From: Simplicillium sp. C3G150-2
Lineage: Eukaryota; Ascomycota; Sordariomycetes; Hypocreales; Cordycipitaceae
DNA length: 64,000 nucleotides
NCBI GenBank assembly: GCA_022702485.1
Contig: JAJIYY010000003.1
Location: 1,133,501 to 1,197,500, forward strand
Direction of reading: 5' to 3'
Shown one piece after another: positions 1 to 12,139 of this stretch. The notes under the pieces were generated by a model, which was given only the letters and a program-made list of their open reading frames with translations, was not told the DNA's origin and did no database searches. Both the position numbers and the translations under genes were made by a program. Each line of letters starts with the position of its first letter. Positions within the stretch are counted from its first letter, which is position 1.

Positions 1-3000
1 CAAGCCAGAGAATATTCAAAGGGCCCAGAGTTTGCCGAAACGAAGTAAAAGGCGGGAAAAAGTGGCAATGGGTTGCCAAGGGAAAAAGCAAAATAAGAAA
101 AATAGAAGGAAGCGTAAAAGAAGACTGAAAGAACAATCGTTTGACTCGCGGTCGTGCAGAAGGTGTGGAAACTGTTGTCTGGGGTTGTTGAATCGCCACG
201 AGGTAAGGGGGTCCAGGCACTGCAATGACAGTTGAAGGTAAATTGCACTGAAGATTGCGCCGTGCGGTATGATAAGGATGGAATTGTGCTATTCGGTATG
301 GCACGTTATTGTATTGTCGTGTGGTGGGTGGGTGTGCTGTGCTATGAATGTGGCGGTAGCAGGGCTGGGGTCTGGGATGTTTAATATACCAGCTGTCAAA
401 GAGACGTCAGGTCAAGACAGACGGGCTGCACAAGAGTCTGGACAAAGATTGAAAAATAAGGGTAACTAATAAGAAGAGGGCGGGCAAGAAGGGGTGGGTA
501 GGCCACGCGAGTATTAAATCCAAAATAGAACATCGAGGTGTGTCGATGTTGTACAAAGAAGGGGGGTGGGGATTGTAACTACATACTTAAGGAGTCCCGG
601 AAGAAAAAAAAAAAAAAGGTGCAAGTACCATTATTGGTTTTGTACAATGCTTCCCGTTTCGAGGCGAGGAAATGCTGATGGCGCCCCCAAAACACAAGAG
701 TTTTTCCGACAACGACGCTAGAAGATCCCTGATGACAGCCTCTGACGGGCCTACTATTCCCTCTTTCGACCTGGGTTCTGGGGAGGGCGAAGGCGCTCAG
801 TGCCCATCTCGGCCGCATTCTGCGCAGCGCCCCTCCAGTGTCAAGCCAGTGTGGCTCGGCGGCCAGCCACCACCCGACAACGTTCAAGATCGGGACGGGG
901 GAGAGGGCCCAGTGCAAATACTGGGGACAGGACGGTACCTGGATTACAGGTCACTTGCTCACCAAATGGCACCCTAATGTGCGCTAACGTACGCGACAGG
1001 GGACCTGCAACCTTGTTCCACCGCCCTAGCAGGCTCCCAGCCCAGCGGCCTTTGGGCTGTCCGTCTAGCGTGCCTGGCTGACCCTTTTTCTTTCTCTCAG
1101 GCTTCTCGAAGTCGCCCCCTGCTAATTCCATTCGGCTCCACCAGCCCGACGAAAGCCACGGACTAGCTCTTTCTCGTACGGACTGCCAAAACAAGAGCAT
1201 GAAAAGATTCTGACTGCAGATTTTCTCCTGGCCCTCCACGCACATAAGTTGCTGTCGACGAGGATGACGGCCGTTGCTGATCGTTTTGAGGGAATTTTAG
1301 TCTTCTTTTTTCTATTCGGTCCTCCTCCTCTGCTGCTCTTCTTACCACGACAGAAATTTCTTGATGCCAACGTCGGCTTCGCCGCAAACCATTAATCCTG
1401 TGCCAGACGCCTCTAATTCGACGCCTCGGTGGACCATGCCATGCCCTGAACAAAGAAAACATCCATCCAGCGGGCAAATCAGTCAGGGACAACTATGCAG
1501 CTATTAGCGCCATATTGTTCGTCACTCACGCATGGCAGAAGCCAAAGGAATTATGAGGCTGCGTGGTTCAACTGTGGCCACGCCAGAACAAGCGTCAGAT
1601 TTGGCTCGCACGTTCATGCCATCCATCCCGTCCAAATCCTTAAGCGACGTCGTATTGGAATCCTTCTACTTGACTCAAATTGTCCATTCAACAGCCATGA
1701 TCCTTGCTGCCAATCCAAATAGCCCTTCCCATCCGTGTATTTTGAATGCCGGCCGGTGACAGCGTATCAACCTCCCTTTCAAGTTTAATTCACCGACAGC
1801 CCAGGACTCGCCTTGTTGAGTTGGCGAATAACTCGCCTGGGCTGCATTGGTGGGCTCTCGTCGATATACCGGTCTGAGCGCGTCGTCAGTACATAAAGAA
1901 TGGGTCATGCTTGTGGCAAAACATATGCTGGTGCAGATGTAATTTCTACTAGCAGGTCATGCCATGCATGATGCAATGCCCTCATCTCACCTTCACCTGC
2001 GACGAGACTACCAGGCTTCAAGGTACTTTCAGCCATTTGACCGATATCCGGCGAAACTGCGCGACGACGCGCTAGACTCACTGCGGCAGATCTAGAGGGC
2101 CGGGGTTCCCTGCCACTTCTGACAGTAAAACCCTGTCCAAGACGGGGAGAGCACTGGAAGAATGAAAGAAAGAGGACCACATTGTGAGTGATTGTGCAGT
2201 CTGCTACCTAATCCAGCAGCTGCTCATGGTATTTGTGGTAACCTGGATACGGGGCCTCACTTGGTAAGAGAAGGACTTCGCTGGCTAGCTTTAACAAGTG
2301 TCGACGATCGTTGTCATTTCCCACCAAATGTACCACCGTGGAGAATTGTCACATCCTGCACAAGCTTGCAGTAGCTCTGCTTTTCGTTCAATAGTGGCAA
2401 CCAAACAGGAAAGATGGCATACTCATGTGGGCATCGGGTCCCTGGTTTATGGCGCTGCTCGTTTCAAGATATATGAGGCCCAAAATTCTTCGCACTAGCG
2501 GACTAGCTCGAGCAGAAGTCAAGGCAACCTCTTCACCACTCGCTCGGCTGTCGCTCGCTGTAAGGGGTGGCACCATGTCGGCTTCTTAGCTGTGTATCCG
2601 ATTATTCACACCGATATCGTAAGCAGCAAGATTTGTTAGAACACTGCCTTTAGCCTTTATTATAGGTCTGAGTGGCAAATGGTTGGATAATTGATGAACC
2701 CTGGTCCTATCGACAATGCCGTACTGTCGAGTCTGCAAATCCAGTTCTGGTCTCACCTCGGCGAAATGCCGACACATGCAGACGAAAAGGGACCCCAAAA
2801 AAGAGGCCAGGACAGTACCGAAGGAATACCGACTCTACTTCGTTCGGCTACAAGAAGTCTCTGGCTTGGTGACCAAATGGTGCTGCAGTGGAAATATCTG
2901 TTTCAAAAGCCCGCCACGCGACACTACTTTGAATGGCGCCGACATTGTGCCATAGTTGCTTGAGGTAGCTTAAGGGGAGCAGCCATTCATTTTGGGCCCA

Positions 3001-6000
3001 CATGGCTTTAGCGCGACTCAGGCCAAAACAGGGCTCTCGTGTTGTTGTTGCTCGGAATGGTTGCAGCAAAGGGGGAGATGAGGTGGACGCGACAAGAGCC
3101 ACCACCGCAAAATGAGTGCTCAGAGACTGGTCAACTGGGTGGGGAAGACCGACAGTGCTGGTGTAAGGATTCCAACTTTGGCCTAGCTCGTCGTGGCAGG
3201 TTTCTGGAAGGCCATTTCGAAGCAGCCATTCATCATTGCTCAACTCCACCCCTCCACACAGGTTAAATCATCCTTGTTCTGGCTGTCATGTCCACCCTCG
3301 TACATCCTGCTTTTGTCTTGTTCAGGGACTGATATGCACAACGATGAGTCGGGCTCAGGGTGCCTGTCTCCTTGGCCGGTGTGGCTTCGTGCGTACGCCG
3401 AACCACTCTGCAGCATTGGAGTGTTGGAAAACTTGATTTGGCTTTGCGCTAGTGTGTTGACTCTTTGGACAAGCACACAGCGAGTTACATAGACAGTGAC
3501 TCTACGCGGAAAAAAAAACATAGAAACGGAAAACATCAAATTTTCTCTTTCTGTGCATAAGTTCTGACTCGGAAACAACAAAAAATAATAGGTCAATTTC
3601 TTGCAGGCGTATGTATGTTACGGATGCTTTGCATCTTGTCCAGGGGCGCAACACAGTCCGAGATTGCCCAGAAGGCGGTCCCTTCCCGTCTGGAGTAGCG
3701 TTTTGCCAAGGTATGGGTGGTAACGACAAACAAAATCGAGGAGCATGGCCTGCGCGATATTTAGGTGTCGAAGCGTCGGTCTTTGTCACTGAGGTTCACA
3801 TTCTCCAATGGCTTCGTCCAACTTTCCCACATGGCTTGGTGATGCTCATAATTAGGTGTTACGAGCCTCCAGTGCGTCCGTCAGACTGTCCCCGAGGTCG
3901 GCAATCGCAAACACGGAAGTCGTCTTTTTTTTCCTCTGCAAAATTCTGATCTTATGTCAGAATTCTCGCTTGCGTCTAGATCTGGGTCGATGACCCTGAG
4001 CCAACAGTCAAGCCCTGTATTGTCAGCTTACCATTGCTATACTTCCCATCGCAACAACAGTCTATCCAATTCTCGAGAGAAAGCAGAGTGGGCACACGGA
4101 TGATGTCCACACCGTGCAGTGCATCGGTGCATTTTCATACCGAGTGGGGAGGTGAGCAAGACATGATTGACACAGCTAGCTCTGCATCCTCACCACCAAG
4201 ATGTTTACTGGGCGTTTGCTTGTGCGTGCATGCATGTACAGCGCTCAGGCCACGGCTCGTAGCCTTAGGATGAGCTTGAGTAGTATTTTAGCAAAACAAA
4301 CCTGCGTCGATATGCACATGGTGTGTGGAAGGCTTCTGTGGAGTATTCGAGCATGGACTCAAAACGGGAGCAGCATTTACGAATGGAGCAACTAAAAGGA
4401 GAACGGGGACGCCCAGACGGAAAGCCAGCTGGTTCGATGCCCCGAGTGATAGGCCTTCGTGGTACAGAAGTTGGCCCAGGCGCCTAGCGGTTTGGGCATG
4501 TTGATCAGGAAGTATGCCCCATACGCGCACCGGTCAAATTGCACGGTTGGGGCTTGTCTGCTGAAAGTTTACATGCACTGGTAGTGGGCAATTGTGTTTG
4601 CTGTTGCGCATGACCCTCTCGCCCCTGGTTGGTGGCTTGACCACCATTGCTTCGTCCCATCGAATAGTTGAGTCTCGGCACAGGTGACTGACCCAGACAC
4701 GAAGCTAGTGGACCTGGCACACCGTCCCAGATGCGGGGAAGCTGATTGCCTGGTCATATCGAAGACTGCTTCTCAGAGTTGAGAGCCCAAAAATGGCGCA
4801 TTTCCAGGAATAACAAGTGACATCAAACCAATGAGTCGTTGTGGCGGCGACGAGGCTGCTACTAGATTTGAGACTAGCAGGAGTCCAGCACCCAGTTTGG
4901 CTGCTGGCATGCAAATGGACAAGCCGTTGACAAAAAGTGGCGCCAGCGAATTACAGGTATTGGCCAGCGAAGGCTTCGTGGGAGACATCATCTACATTTG
5001 TGCCTTTGTGCCTTTGGGCGTTTTGGCGTTTTGGCGGCTGGAGCTGAGCAGCAGGTTTACTGTTACTGCTACGGTTACAATGTCTTGGACGGCCAAGTGC
5101 CCGACTCGTTTCAGTTCGTTGATTGATATGGCAGGAGTTGTGTCACCTCGCTGTGTCAGCGCAGGACATACGGCTAGTCCACTTCCCGCTTGGCCTCACC
5201 ACACCATCCGGAAAGCAAGCGATCCGGTACTGTATTACAAGTTGCTTATTGCCTTGGATGTGGCTAATTGATCGAGCGAGAGAAAAATCTTGTTGCTCGA
5301 GTACATGCAACGGCACAATACTGGGCCTCTCCATGTCTGTCATGCGCCAGGCTACTAGTCTGCCCACGACTGGAGAACGTGGCAATCTTACCACAACTCG
5401 ATCCTGATTCAAGTGGAGGACATCCACTGAAGCAGGACTCACCTCTCCACCCTCAACCACTGACATGGCGCTTTCTCGGTCAAGCCCCATCATTCTGGTA
5501 TCTGACAAGCGGCTATCCTCGTTGAAGCTGATTCGATGGCACTGGTGGGCGACCAGTGGCTGGGAAATTGCACTGGATCTCGAGTGGTGAAGAGACTATC
5601 ATTCTACTACGAAAACAGGAAAGGCTCTGCGCCCAAAGAGGAGCCTGCTGAGTTCTCTGCCGATTTACCAGAAACTGAAGCCAAACCAGGCATACACGGC
5701 GCTGGCTGGGGCTCTATCACTTCCTGGACTCCGCATGTCGCCGTGGCCGGCCAATATCGGCAAATTGGCCAGGTTAGTCCTGTTCACTTGATTTGGTAAC
5801 CGGGAGAAGTGACAGATTTAGACAATGGAGAGAGACGGATTTTTTGCAACATGCATTTGGCAGCTTTGCTGTTTGCAACGCGCTGCGCTCTCATCAGGCG
5901 AGCACGTCGTCCCAGCAAAGATGCTTCCTGCAAGCACGCCATTAGCATGTGCTGACAGATGTAACAGCAGGACAGTATGCTATAGGGCTGTAAGCGTAAG

Positions 6001-8057
6001 GTAAGAATCACGTTCCAGAGCTTTCAGCATAGAAGCCCTTGATTGCAGGGCTGAGACGTGAGTTCAGCGACTGTATGGAGTAATCCTACCCAGGTGCTGG
6101 GCGCTGCAATTGGCCCTCAGCGCTGAAAAGGGAAAAAAAAGCTTACACTAGGGATAAACGCTGCCGATGGTCGCCTACTGAGACTGAAACGTCTTCATTT
6201 AATTACGACTACGAGCCAATCGCGTCAAATATCAGTCTTTGCTATTTCGCTCAATCTCCATGTCAAAAACTCGTTTGTGCGGCAAGAAAAAAAAAACTCT
6301 TCATATCTATGCATCAGGCGTTGCCGCTCGGCGTCGGCCACTCCAGGGCAGTCTAGCGCGATGTCTCTGAAATCTCGCTGCCTATGATGATGTCAGACTA
6401 GTTCCCAGGCAAATAGTCTCACCAATTCACAGACAACACCTCACCAATGACCTGGGACTGGTGACATGAGCATAATTGGCATGAGTAAACTAGGACTGAA
6501 ATATAGGGGCTGTGGCAGTCCTCCAGAGGGAGAGAGGCAGTGAGCGCGCGCTTGCTTCAGACAGTGGCTGATGGCTTCTATTGTGCACGAGCCTCTCGTC
6601 CTGAAGTGGGCAAACATTGGTGAGGTTTGAATGGCAGCCTATGAAAATCTATGATCTGGGTCAAGCACCAAGCCCGATCATCTCAGCGCCATCTGATATG
6701 CTGTGGTATCCCACCATGGGAAACTGAGCTCTTGTTTTGGCGACCAGTGCCACACCACATCAGATACAGCGCAAATCCTGCTGTCTGATATGCTTGTTGT
6801 CTCCCCGTGCACAGTGCTGCCAATGTCTCAGTGCTGTACAGGTTTTGGTTGGTTGATCAGCGCTACCGAGTACACTCGATTGGTGGGAATACGTAACACG
6901 CCCGGCGTGGGCGATGATGGCGTGATGGGCCAAAATTCCCTTTTCTGCGTTCTGCTTCGCTGACAGTGCAGCCATTACCTGCCGCTCAGTGTCTTTACTG
7001 CAGAGCAGACAAAAAAACCACGCCGCAACGTAAGACAGCCAGCCAGGCTATGCTCTTTTGAGAATGCTGGAATTTGACATGGCATCTCCCGCAAAAACAC
7101 CCCATTGCACACACCCCAATCCGAAGTGAGGCCGTTCAGAGCATTGAGTTTGAACCAACACAGCCTAGCAACGAAAGAACTGCCACGAGTTAGAAACGTC
7201 CCTGTATCGTTGGTGATCGACCATCCGCGGCCTTATTCCTGCCGGACTAGAGACCCCAAATCCCACGTGTAGAGATCTTGTATCCCCCCCTGACACCCCC
7301 GGCTGCGGGAATTATGGGTTGGCAGATGGGAGACAGGACGGGGGACTGTGCTTTCAACATGGACGATTGGGCAATGCTTTAACACCATTCTGGTCAAGCT
7401 TCAGGGGACGTTACATGAAATGCAAAAATGCACATGGCATGAGTCAAGGACCTGGAGTCCTGGACAGTTTAACTGGTGGGTTTTGACGAAAAGCATTTCG
7501 TTATCTTGAGGTGATCTAGAAGATCGTGCGGTGTGGTTGGCATCCTATTTACGGGATTACTCTACCGTCTGCTACCACCACCCTCATCCTAAGCGTCAGT
7601 GGTAACCATTAGCAGGTGGGTAATCAATCGTAGCAGCAGTAGTAGTAGCAGTCCAAGCAGCCGCCTGTTGGACGCTAAGGGTCTGAGCCAACCCTAGATG
7701 GCCCATCTGCTTTGATCCAAGCACATCTCAAAACACTGGTTAGCTTGTTGTCCAAGCTGACGGCCCAGAGCCAGTAGATTCTGTTTAGGAGATTGATTGT
7801 CTGACGATGACGCCAATGATTCGCAACAAGGTTCATCAAGGGGCCCACTGTTCAATTCAGAAGACCTATGCGAATTCACGGCAGAATAGGTGCTACACAC
7901 ATGATGGGACTGGTCTGTGACTGATGTCCTTGCCTTTTTTTGGGGGGGAAGGGGGGTCAAAATTTGTCTTGCAGAATATTGTAACGCCAGCATAAAATTC
8001 GGATACTTGGGTATCGCTGTTTCTACTTGACCCCTTGGCCTAAGCACACGTAATAAG
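1..8057. other. Gene-free region, about 8 kb
   Basis: No open frame here looks like a conserved protein, and I could not assemble a convincing spliced gene on either strand. Open frames stay below about 150 codons, overlap in all frames and lack recognisable motifs. The first 250 bases are strongly pyrimidine-rich when read on the minus strand, like a fungal 5' leader, so a minus-strand gene may start just left of the window; that is inference. Simple-sequence tracts include an A run near 605-617 and a GTAGCAGCAGTAGTAGTAGCAG tract near 7630. Base composition is not unusually AT-rich, so it does not look like a heavily RIP-mutated transposon graveyard. Confidence 0.5.
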
Positions 8058-9579
8058 CTACCATCGCGGCTCACCTTGCTCCACTGCAGGCGTATGGACC
8101 ATGTTCCTATCCGCGAATGGATCGTTCTCATCGGCGTCATCTTCCGAGTTATCTTCTTCAGAATCGCTTTCCAATTGTGGTGGCGCAGGACGAGGAGGTT
8201 GTGGAGGAGGGGTGTCGATATTGCCTGTGCCATGTTCATCTTTACGTGAGGTGACCACTGTTGAGAGAGAGAATGTCAGCATTGAAGAGTTTTCACAGAG
8301 CTTTCTTTTTTCATATCTCGTATTTCTGTTGATGCTCCTAAAATAGGATGTTGCTGGGGAGGGGAGAGGAAAATTTTGAGAGTATACGTACTCCGATACA
8401 GGTGCGCTTGCTCAGCCAACTCGTCGTCAGAGTCGCTGTCCGCATCAATAGATTGATCCATTTGCTCGTAGGTCATCAAAGCATGGACAAGCTCGTCGTT
8501 TGCATGCAGCAGGCCGCCCAACCATTGTTCGTGCTCGACGTGGTGAATCTGGTGCACAGTCAGCTATAGGGTATCTTGTGAGCTTGGACTCCGTTAAACC
8601 CTTACATATCGCAGCACACGTCTGCGCAACTGTTTGCAAACCTCAAATCTTTCCACAGCGATGCGATTGTCCGATATGCGTTCCTTTTCACGGTTGATGC
8701 TCTGAAGGGCGTTGACCAGGTTCGTTGAAGCAATAGAGGACTCAGCAATGACCGACTTCATCTGGTCCTTCTCGGCTTCCAAGTTGAATCCCTTGCGATG
8801 CTTGCCTTTCGACTTGTCCTTTTTCTTTGAGCGTGAGTCCACTTTGCTAAATGACTCTATCATGCCGGGACTGCGACCGAATTGCGGAAGAGGCCTGGAT
8901 GGGCCAGCTTGTTGCTGCTGCTGCCTCTGTTGCTCTTCTCTCTCCTGTGCTGCTCGCACTGCCTCTTCCTCTTCGTCATCGCCGAATGGATTTTCCGTTT
9001 CTCTGATAACTTTGGATCGTTCTTGTGTCATGACGACTTTGCGCTTCGGTAGTTCCTGTTGCAATACCATGTTAGTTACTACTGTACAATCGTGTCGTAG
9101 AGCCATTGGTTGTCGCACCTGATGTAGTTTCGAAATCTTTTCTAGTCCAGAAATGCTGCCGTATTGCGCCCAGCTCCTAAACAGCTCGCGACACTTCTTC
9201 TTCACCTCGGGATCAGACAAGTCGGAGGAGCCACAAACTCGCAGCCGTTCGAGCAGCGGCTCGTCCGCAAAAGCGCGCTGAAATCTCGGTCCAGCATTCT
9301 GTATCAGCCCATCGAGGAGGACGAGAGCGCGGATCTGTCGATGAACATTGCCATACTTGAGCTTCTTGCGGATGGCGCGAGCAGCTTCCGTGGGACCGGA
9401 TGCTTGGAGCGTGATGGCTTCAACGAGCTCGGGGATGCCGGCGAGATCGTCTTCCTGGTATGTTTCCGAAGTAAGGTTTTCGATTGTGACCGTCACGGCC
9501 GAGTAGGGCTTCTTCTGCAACGGGTGTTAGTTGCAAAGCGGTATTGGAGGGTGGTGAAAAGGCGCACCTGTGAGAACAT
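8058..9579 (-). CDS. LSB5-like VHS/GAT-type endocytosis protein
   Basis: Five exons: 9568-9579, 9119-9514, 8606-9055, 8392-8563, 8058-8257, giving 409 residues in a consistent frame. The tiny first exon encodes MFSQ and ends at a GTGCGC donor; the second exon starts KKPYSAVTVTIENL. Residues about 5-135 form a VHS/ENTH-like helical domain (ITLQASGPTEAARAIRKKLKYG, split here only by reading), followed by ELPKRKVVMTQERSKVIRET, a helical GAT-like segment around DELVHALMTYEQMDQ, and an acidic tail with an NPF-like DPFADRN motif. Yeast LSB5 links the Las17 actin machinery to ubiquitinated cargo at cortical patches; the same role is inferred. The intron at 9056-9118 is 63 nt, lacks stops and keeps frame, so it is easily mis-annotated as coding. 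The last codons follow a GTGAGC that could be a further donor, so the exact C-terminus is uncertain. Confidence 0.85.
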
Positions 9580-10325
9580 GACGGCACAAGCTTGGCAGAT
9601 GTCGTGCGTGATATCCTAAAGCGGCGTAGGATGTATAAGAGAGTAAAACAAAGGTTTGGTCAATACGAGACAGAGAGTGGCGCGGTGAAAAAGTTGGAGC
9701 TCTGTGTAACGAATTGGTTAGCTTGGAACAAAGACGCCTTCAATACGAGAGCGTCACGGTGCACGGTGCGGTTATAACGTACCGGATACGGTAGAAAGTC
9801 AAAGGCGACGCTACAAAACGCAAGATGTAAAGAAGAAGAGCCGGGTCTCGGAAAGATTTGCTTCGGAAATGCAATGGAATGTGTCTGGAGAGCCAAGTGA
9901 GGTTGTCGCGGAGCTTGCGCATCGCGGGGTTGCCCAGCATCTGGGACCTGGACCCCACATGGATGGCAACTGTCGGGTGACGTATGAAGCTGGACTGCGT
10001 CTGTCACTCAGTTGCGGCATCACCCAATTAGGTTAATGTTTCAATGGATTATTGAAGTATTCAATTTATCTTATCGATTCTAACAAAAGTCCTTGGAAAA
10101 CATGCCAATGCCTTAAGATCTCCCATGCTATCCAATATCTACTGGTCTACAGTTGTCTAGTCTAGTCTATGCAGACTTCATCCCAACGTAGCCAAAGAAG
10201 CTTTTGGCTATATACATTCAATAACCAGACAAAAACGCCCAGGCGTTTCATGGTATCCCAAAATCAAACGGTATGCTATTATGCATCTCTGTCCAAAAAA
10301 AAAATAATTAATGGGCGATTGACAT
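9580..10325. other. Intergenic: LSB5 promoter and NRAMP 3' region
   Basis: This holds the upstream region of the minus-strand LSB5-like gene and the 3' flank of the minus-strand NRAMP gene. No conserved frame is visible. There is an A9-10 run near 10297-10306 and AT-rich sequence from 10020 to 10320 that fits a 3' untranslated region. Confidence 0.5.
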
Positions 10326-12028
10326 TTATGTCTTTCCAAGACCCAGGAGAACAAGGTTGGCAATGTTCATGACAGCCATGATGAGCCATATCAGGCCTCC
10401 AAGACCAATGAGCCACCATGGATTAGACATGTCAATGCCTCCAGGGACCATTGAGAATCGACGGCTCTGGTCTTTCTCACTCTCCAAACGCGCCATACCA
10501 GGGGTGACAGTCATGTATCGCGTGCGGCTGGTGAAGTATATGAGTGGTAGGGTAACGAAAGGCAAAACAGTACTGAGAACGACTTGTGATGCGTTCAGCG
10601 CGGCATTTAGGCCTGATCGGCCCACGGCGCCGGCAATGATGATACTAGGAATAATGCTGATGGATCGTGTAACCAGGCGTCTGATCCATGGTTGCAGCTT
10701 CCAGCGGAGTGCACCCTCGCTTACCATCTGACCAGCAATGGTGCATACAATGCCAGCAGAAACACCAGATAGAAGTAAAGCAAGGGCGAAAATAGTGCCC
10801 ACGGCGGGGGAAATACTCCTGGAAAGCAAATCATGGATGCCAAAGATGTCGGCATCCAGCGCCTCGGAGTTGTTGTACAGAGACGCTCCTGCGACGATGA
10901 GGATGGCAGAATTGACAAAAAGAGCAAATGTGAAAAGTGAAACAGCCAATTCAGTGATGGAGTACTTGAGACAGTGTTTGATGGCGGCATGAGAGGGGAA
11001 GTATACGATTTTGTCGTATGCAGTATCAGTGGAGGAGGCGGAGGCGGACGAGGTTGAGGAGACAGGCTCCGGGGGGAGCAGTCCGCGCTGCTCATCGTAT
11101 TCGCGCAATCTGGGCTGCACAATGCCAGATCCCAGGAACAAACTGTGAGGCATGACGGTGGCACCGAGAATACCACAGGCTTGGTATAGACCTTGTGACT
11201 GAACCAAGGAACTGGAAGGGATATATCCGCGAAAGACATCTCCTACCTTGGTGTCGGCAATGAGAGAGAGTTGAATACAGAAGCAGATGACAACTCCAAA
11301 AACCAGCAGAGAGACAAAGAACTCGAATGCGCGCAAGCCCTTCATGGCCCCATCGGGTCTGTAGAAGATGAGGAGGACCATGACATCAAGGATAGAAAGT
11401 GCAACGCCAGCAACGAGGGGAAGTTTAGGGATTAATAGATTGAGGGCAATGGCAGTACCAATGACTTCAGCCAAGTCTGTGGCGATAATAGCCACCTCAG
11501 TGAGGACGTACAGACTGACATTGAGCCAGCGGGGGAGATGAGCGCGGCAGGCAGAGGCAAGATCCATGCCAGTGACAGAGCCGAGCTGAATGGCAAGACT
11601 TTGAAGAAGGATGGCAAAGATGTTACTGAGAAGAACGACGAAGAGCAAGCGGAAGCGATAAGACGCTCCAGCAGCGATATCTGTCGCATAGTTTCCAGGA
11701 TCGACTGGGAGAGTATGTTAGTCGAGGTCGTTGTTTGGAACACAGTAATAGTTTGAGAAACCGTTACAGCTGTAAAGAAAGGGGACAGAAACTCACTGTA
11801 AGCTACAGCAATCATGAAACCGGGGCCAATGAACTTGGCATATGTCTTGCCACGCTTGACTAGCTTTGCGACACCAGGCCATTTGGCAAGTCTGAGTTCC
11901 GAAGTGAGTTTATTGGGGTTAACAGATGCTCGCTGTACGGCTTCTTGATGCTGTACGGCATCGTCCCCGACAATTTTGGGGTCTGACAAGTCAGTTGAGG
12001 CATGGTTTGGGGGTGTAGGACCATCCAT
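10326..12028 (-). CDS. NRAMP family Mn2+/metal ion transporter (Smf type)
   Basis: Two exons, 11797-12028 and 10326-11704, separated by a 92-nt intron (GTGAGT donor, CAG acceptor) that splits an Ile codon. The product from this start is 536 residues, in the range of fungal Smf proteins. The junction restores the family signature in the first membrane helix: GFMIAVAYIDPGNYATDIAA with DPGN at residues 79-82. The second signature, VMPHSLFLGSG, puts the helix-6 MPH motif at 262-264. These are the metal-coordinating segments of Nramp transporters, which carry Mn2+, Fe2+ and other divalent ions with protons. About eleven hydrophobic segments follow. In-frame ATGs also lie at 12064 and 12139, giving 548 or 573 residues; the extra sequence is serine-rich and leader-like, so the inner start is preferred but not certain. 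Whether the protein sits in plasma membrane, vacuole or Golgi cannot be read from sequence. Confidence 0.93.
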
Positions 12029-12139
12029 GATGGAGGAAGATTGGGGTGAAGTGTGCCAAGACATGTGGGATGGATTCTTAGCCAACAGCCACGGCCAAGA
12101 CAAAGAGTTGAAGAGTGAAGAGGAAGAAGGAAAAGGCAA

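Noticed and set aside
4831..5508. Overlapping open frames of 121-146 codons on both strands in the left gene-free region
   Set aside because: No conserved motif in either translation and no consistent splice structure to extend them.
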